Assembly (NCBI RefSeq): GCF_001522545.3
Contig: NC_031770.1
Coordinates: 89,167,194 to 89,231,193, forward strand
DNA length: 64,000 nucleotides
Direction: 5' to 3'
Origin: Parus major
Lineage: Eukaryota > Chordata > Aves > Passeriformes > Paridae
Shown: one piece after another, positions 62,801 through 64,000 of the stretch
Position numbering within the stretch: the stretch's first letter is position 1
Layout: each line of letters opens with the position of its first letter
Position numbers and translations under genes: made by a program
The notes under the pieces: generated by a model
Database searches by the model: none
Told to the model about the DNA's origin: nothing
What the model saw: the letters and a program-made list of their open reading frames with translations, nothing else

Positions 62801-64000
62801 CTCATCCAAATCTACCAACATAGGCATGTATGCCTAGACCTCAGTATTCACCAGATATCTTTAAAATTGTAACAGAGCTGCATTTGAGAGAGTTGCCTAT
62901 TCATAGGCATTGAGCAAGACTCCGGCATTAGAGCCATACACAGATTTTTCTGCTCCAGCCCTAGAAAAAACAAATGGAGGCTGTTGAACTCTGTGAGTCA
63001 GTCTACGAGCTCTTTGAAGACAGGAGCATAGCTGGGTTCTTACAGATCTCAGCAAAACTAGCAGTTACTGTAAAACAGATAATAAATAATTCATCTATCC
63101 AGAGAAGGCAAAGTCTCTCACAATCTCGTTCTGAGTTGAAATGAAAACCAAGTATCACCAAACTGTGAGTAAAGAAAGTTTCTGAGACTTCTCACTGAAC
63201 TACTGCATGGTCTCTTACCCTTGGAAGCCAGCAGTGTTGAGGACTTTCAAGCTGGGGACTGGCAGCTTGTATGTGCTAAAGATTTCAGCTCCTGCCAGCT
63301 CTGGGGAGGCCTGCCAAGAGGCCCAGCAGCCCAGCTGGTGGGATGCCAAAAGGTTGCTTGTTTTGCCTTCAGTCTTTGATCAAACCAAGTGATCTCTGCT
63401 GTACACTTTCATTTTGATGAATGCATGTTCCCTGAGAGAAACCATTTTCATTAGAAAAATCTTGACCCATGTGAATGAGTAACTTCAACAAGGGTCACTT
63501 GCATTTTTCATATGTATAAACAGAGTTAAATACATGTAGTTGTACATTTCATTTCAATCCCTTGTAGTCTTACTCCAGTTATTAACTACTGCAACTGATC
63601 AGCCTGGAATGGCACCAGTAACCAGCGACCTCTAGACATCCTAAAAATACCTTTTCTTCCCTAACTATCTAGTTTCCTATTTTTAAGCAATGTTTTTAAT
63701 GACATGTTTTCAAATAAATAAGAAAAAGGTCTTTACAGTCAACATACATTCTACATTAAGTCCTATGTTTTGCACTAGATGTGCAAAGGAATTTCAAGAG
63801 TTTCATTGCTCTGCAATAGTAAGGAAAAGTTTTGGTCTTGTTTGCAAAACGAAGTCCTTACCCTCCACGCTTGTTCTGCATATAGTGATAAATAGTGACC
63901 AAGTGAAGAAGAAAATAGGATAAATCATATTGATATTGCCATCTATATTTCAGACTTCCTGAATGTTCATGCAAATATGCCATAAAACCATCTTAAAATC
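53884..64000. other. HCRTR2 intron 1 (part)
   Basis: At least 10.1 kb of intron extending past the window edge. It was searched on the minus strand for the N-terminal/TM1 exon without success. It contains one CR1 remnant (about 55540-55700), an A-run at 57480-57497, A/T runs at 62398-62440 and a small CpG-bearing block at about 58780-58870 with no recognised function. Confidence 0.65.
55537..55700 (-). mobile_element. Degraded CR1 coding remnant, minus orientation
   Basis: Minus-strand translation includes LERVFCQFWSLHSDQKGL and SVQRAATRM, clearly similar to the C-terminal CR1 reverse-transcriptase region (the CVQFW and VQRRATKM motifs). Heavily diverged, so an old insertion. Confidence 0.7.

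Noticed and set aside
1..64000. CRISPR arrays, bacterial operons, tRNA or rRNA genes, intact endogenous retroviruses
   Set aside because: None seen. Tandem repeats lack spacers of the right kind, all real coding sequence is spliced, and no paired long terminal repeats or retroviral gene order was recognised.

Overview
The window is vertebrate nuclear DNA and almost certainly avian. The evidence is AT-rich introns, GT-AG spliced exons, one CpG island, and several truncated CR1 LINE copies with the CR1 3' end typical of bird genomes. I see no operons, tRNA or rRNA genes, CRISPR arrays or intact transposons. The species cannot be told from the sequence.

Two protein-coding genes lie head-to-tail on the minus strand, so both read from high to low coordinates. 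The left gene, about 6.3-31.2 kb, is GFRAL, the GDNF-receptor-alpha-like single-pass receptor. I assembled eight coding exons whose splice phases all agree (22, 135, 438, 57, 328, 260, 45 and 82 nt). They start at an ATG in the CpG island at 30946 and give 455 codons up to the transmembrane segment. The last short cytoplasmic exon is unresolved; a weak candidate is given at 2370-2466. The right gene is HCRTR2, the orexin/hypocretin receptor type 2. Exons 2-7 (TM2 to the stop) lie between 53883 and 37246, also with consistent phases. Its first coding exon (N-terminus and TM1) was not found and should lie beyond 64000, so intron 1 exceeds 10 kb. The order HCRTR2 then GFRAL on one strand matches the arrangement I recall from human chromosome 6p12.

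Layout: 1-6339 is the GFRAL 3' region and candidate last intron. 6340-30946 is GFRAL, whose introns carry CR1 pieces, a 51-bp higher-order minisatellite broken by a 390-N gap, an (AAT)n(GAT)n array and a 70-bp near-perfect duplication. 30560-31250 is a CpG island covering GFRAL exon 1 and an 18-bp x 7 minisatellite. 31250-37245 is intergenic. 37246-53883 holds HCRTR2 exons 7 to 2. 53884-64000 is HCRTR2 intron 1.

Both receptors act in brain control of feeding, arousal and energy balance. GFRAL is the hindbrain receptor for GDF15 and signals with RET in mammals. HCRTR2 is a Gq-coupled orexin receptor. Adjacency does not itself show co-regulation.

The most interesting observation is that the GFRAL model contains four copies of the first four-cysteine segment of the GFR domain (C-x6-C-x5/6-C-x10-C). 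Three are expected from the mammalian protein as I recall it. The extra copy comes from a long, GC-rich D1 exon of 438 nt.
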